A stretch of DNA of 64,000 nt, from the NCBI GenBank assembly GCA_963719005.1, contig CAVRAR010000018.1:310001-374000 (forward strand), in the 5' to 3' direction. Below, in pieces: positions 62,806-64,000 of this stretch. The notes beneath the pieces are model-generated. The model worked only from the letters and a program-made list of their open reading frames with translations, was not told the DNA's origin and ran no database searches. The DNA is from G963675935 sp963719005. GTDB taxonomy: Bacteria > Planctomycetota > Planctomycetia > Pirellulales > Thermoguttaceae. Numbering within the stretch: position 1 is the first letter of the stretch; every line of letters begins with the position of its first letter. Made by a program: the position numbers and the translations under genes.

Positions 62806-64000
62806 ATGAAACAATTCGATTGCAAGCCGACCACAAGACCACAGAAGCCAATTCGCTCCTTCGATCATTGGCGGCAGGTTCCGAAAATATACGCCACGAA
62901 AACCCAATGGCTCAAACGAGGGCGGAAGGTGAAACCCGATGAAGAACCGACCGCCCGCTGGATCAGCACCGTCGAAGCGACCCCCGGCGATTTCCGTGAG
63001 GTCTGGCTGGATGATCCTGACCTTCTTCTCTTGGTAGAGACGGCCATTCCTCTCTACCATGTGGATCAAACGAAGCCGGTCAATCTTGCCGCTCGTTCCA
63101 TCGCCTACTTGGGATACGAGGAAATCTTTTACGAACCGGCCCGCAAAGACCGGCATATCCTGCGAAACGAAGATTGGCTGACCATCAAGGCTAGACCGGG
63201 AGCCGATTTCTTCTGGGCGATGTGCTTGTTGACCCGCCAATTGGTCCGACAGCATATTAACGGCAGCAAGATCATCGGTGTCATGTCCACGGAAAAGACC
63301 CGCTTCGTCGCCGTCGATCATGATTTCCACGGCAACGACCGGGACGTATTCCTTGAACAAGCGGCGGTGCTATTGGACCACTTTCACGGCTGGGGGACGT
63401 GGCATTATCAGGTGAAGGTCGGCCAAATCACCGGGATGCACTGCATCCTCACCTTCGACCATCCCAAGAACCTCAAAAAGGTGATCGCCGTCGTTTGCAA
63501 ACGCCTCGTTCAACTCGATCAACAGCACCCCGATCTTGCGGCCAGGGCCAAAGCAGCCGGGATGCCGACGTTTGCCAAGATGGAAGTTTTCCCGCAGGCG
63601 AACAAAGGTCTTCGCCTACCGCTGTGCCAAGGCTATCAGATGCTGCTGGATCGACCGCTGCCGATGGTGGAAGTGCGGGGAAGGATGGTGCAGGATGTCG
63701 TCGGCTACGTGAATTGGCTCAACGATCCCGCCCGAAAGCACATGCCCAAACAGGAAATCCTTGATCTTCTTCGTCAGAATCTAGGGGCAGGCAAGGAGAA
63801 GATCAAGGACAAGCCGGTGGTGAGCAAACAGAAAACGGCCAAGAACAACATCCAAATGCAGCAGCCGTCTGAAATCGGCAGCTTGAAAGGCTGCTGCCGT
63901 CAGAAAACAGTGGGTTTCTGGTCTGGGACATTCAATCCGCCCAAATCGCTGAATAGATTCATCGTGGTCAGTGCCCGCATTCTGTTCTTCGAGGGGGTTG
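62806..64000 (+). CDS. Archaeo-eukaryotic-type primase-like protein (3' end outside window)
   Basis: About 398 residues seen, still open at the window end. From the ATG at 62806 (GGAG six bases upstream). Residues about 135-175 hold WAMCLLTRQLVRQHINGSKIIG and the likely metal site FVAVDHDFHG; TGMHCILTFDHP follows at about 208. The pattern D-x-D plus a later G-x-H is that of AEP primases (Prim-Pol), here as in replication or conflict modules of mobile elements. A helicase or polymerase domain may follow outside the window. Preceded by the structured leader. Confidence 0.65.
   Translation, partial: MKQFDCKPTTRPQKPIRSFDHWRQVPKIYATKTQWLKRGRKVKPDEEPTARWISTVEATPGDFREVWLDDPDLLLLVETAIPLYHVDQTKPVNLAARSIAYLGYEEIFYEPARKDRHILRNEDWLTIKARPGADFFWAMCLLTRQLVRQHINGSKIIGVMSTEKTRFVAVDHDFHGNDRDVFLEQAAVLLDHFHGWGTWHYQVKVGQITGMHCILTFDHPKNLKKVIAVVCKRLVQLDQQHPDLAARAKAAGMPTFAKMEVFPQANKGLRLPLCQGYQMLLDRPLPMVEVRGRMVQDVVGYVNWLNDPARKHMPKQEILDLLRQNLGAGKEKIKDKPVVSKQKTAKNNIQMQQPSEIGSLKGCCRQKTVGFWSGTFNPPKSLNRFIVVSARILFFEGV

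Larger units (their letters stand above)
51935..64000. mobile_element. Putative integrative element beside tRNA-Arg (right end outside window)
   Basis: Integrase directly downstream of a tRNA 3' end, an excisionase-like gene, two DNA methyltransferases, a ParB-like protein, many small genes and a primase-like gene. This is the gene set of an integrative or plasmid-phage-like element. No second copy of the tRNA 3' end is seen in the window, so the right limit is unknown. It carries its own IS3 copy (56597-58194). Confidence 0.7.

Overview
The window is high-GC bacterial chromosome that looks planctomycete (probably Pirellulales-like). The evidence is a DUF1559 pilin-like gene next to a small lipoprotein, a giant Ser/Thr kinase with an N-terminal zinc ribbon, a papain / autotransporter-repeat / dockerin / PEP-CTERM protein, a GldA/GldFG/DUF4340 ABC operon, lpxK with a heptosyltransferase-like gene, and many dispersed palindromes between and inside genes. 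This assignment rests on family content and was not tested by search.

Layout. 1-2344: remains of treY, cut on the left by an IS3-family element and also carrying a palindrome and a frameshift. 2582-7636: the kinase. 8565-11486: an NtrC-type two-component pair whose kinase gene is split by a palindrome; it lies divergent from a prenyltransferase/squalene-cyclase-like gene (11872-12999) that has a sigma-54-like promoter and paired upstream sites. 13038-17605: four-helix-bundle gene, a broken IS701-like element, DUF1559 gene, lipoprotein, esterase. 17698-19742: probable type II restriction-modification pair. 20195-25592: ABC operon. 25611-29861: nucleotide-sugar pyrophosphorylase, a two-gene small operon and a frameshifted S46 peptidase. 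29942-34627: an IS cluster (IS630 inside a small membrane-protein gene, IS1182-like inside a dispersed repeat, IS5/IS427-like). 34670-40084: beta-CASP nuclease, antitoxin-like gene, TPR protein, lpxK, heptosyltransferase. 40439-44704: a secreted protein interrupted by a hairpin with a stop codon, an AraC fragment, and a spermidine-synthase-like gene cut by an IS3 copy. 45086-50932: giant secreted protease/repeat protein. 51128-51488: broken TIR gene.

51861 to the window end is a putative integrative element beside tRNA-Arg(UCG). It carries a tyrosine recombinase, an excisionase-like protein, an MT-A70 methyltransferase, an unknown 460-residue protein, a second full IS3 copy, a ParB-like protein with a hypervariable repeat tail, a second DNA methyltransferase, several small proteins and a primase-like gene that runs off the window. 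The primase gene is preceded by a leader that can fold in two exclusive ways.

Two themes stand out. First, mobile DNA: five distinct IS elements (one with two full copies) plus one IS end, and about a dozen palindromes, several in reading frames. Second, gene decay: treY, the histidine kinase, the IS701 transposase, the S46 peptidase and the TIR gene all carry apparent frameshifts, so some could be sequence errors. The most promising undescribed items are the switch-like primase leader, the sigma-54/NtrC/cyclase module, and the 70-bp palindrome used in the same reading frame by two unrelated genes.
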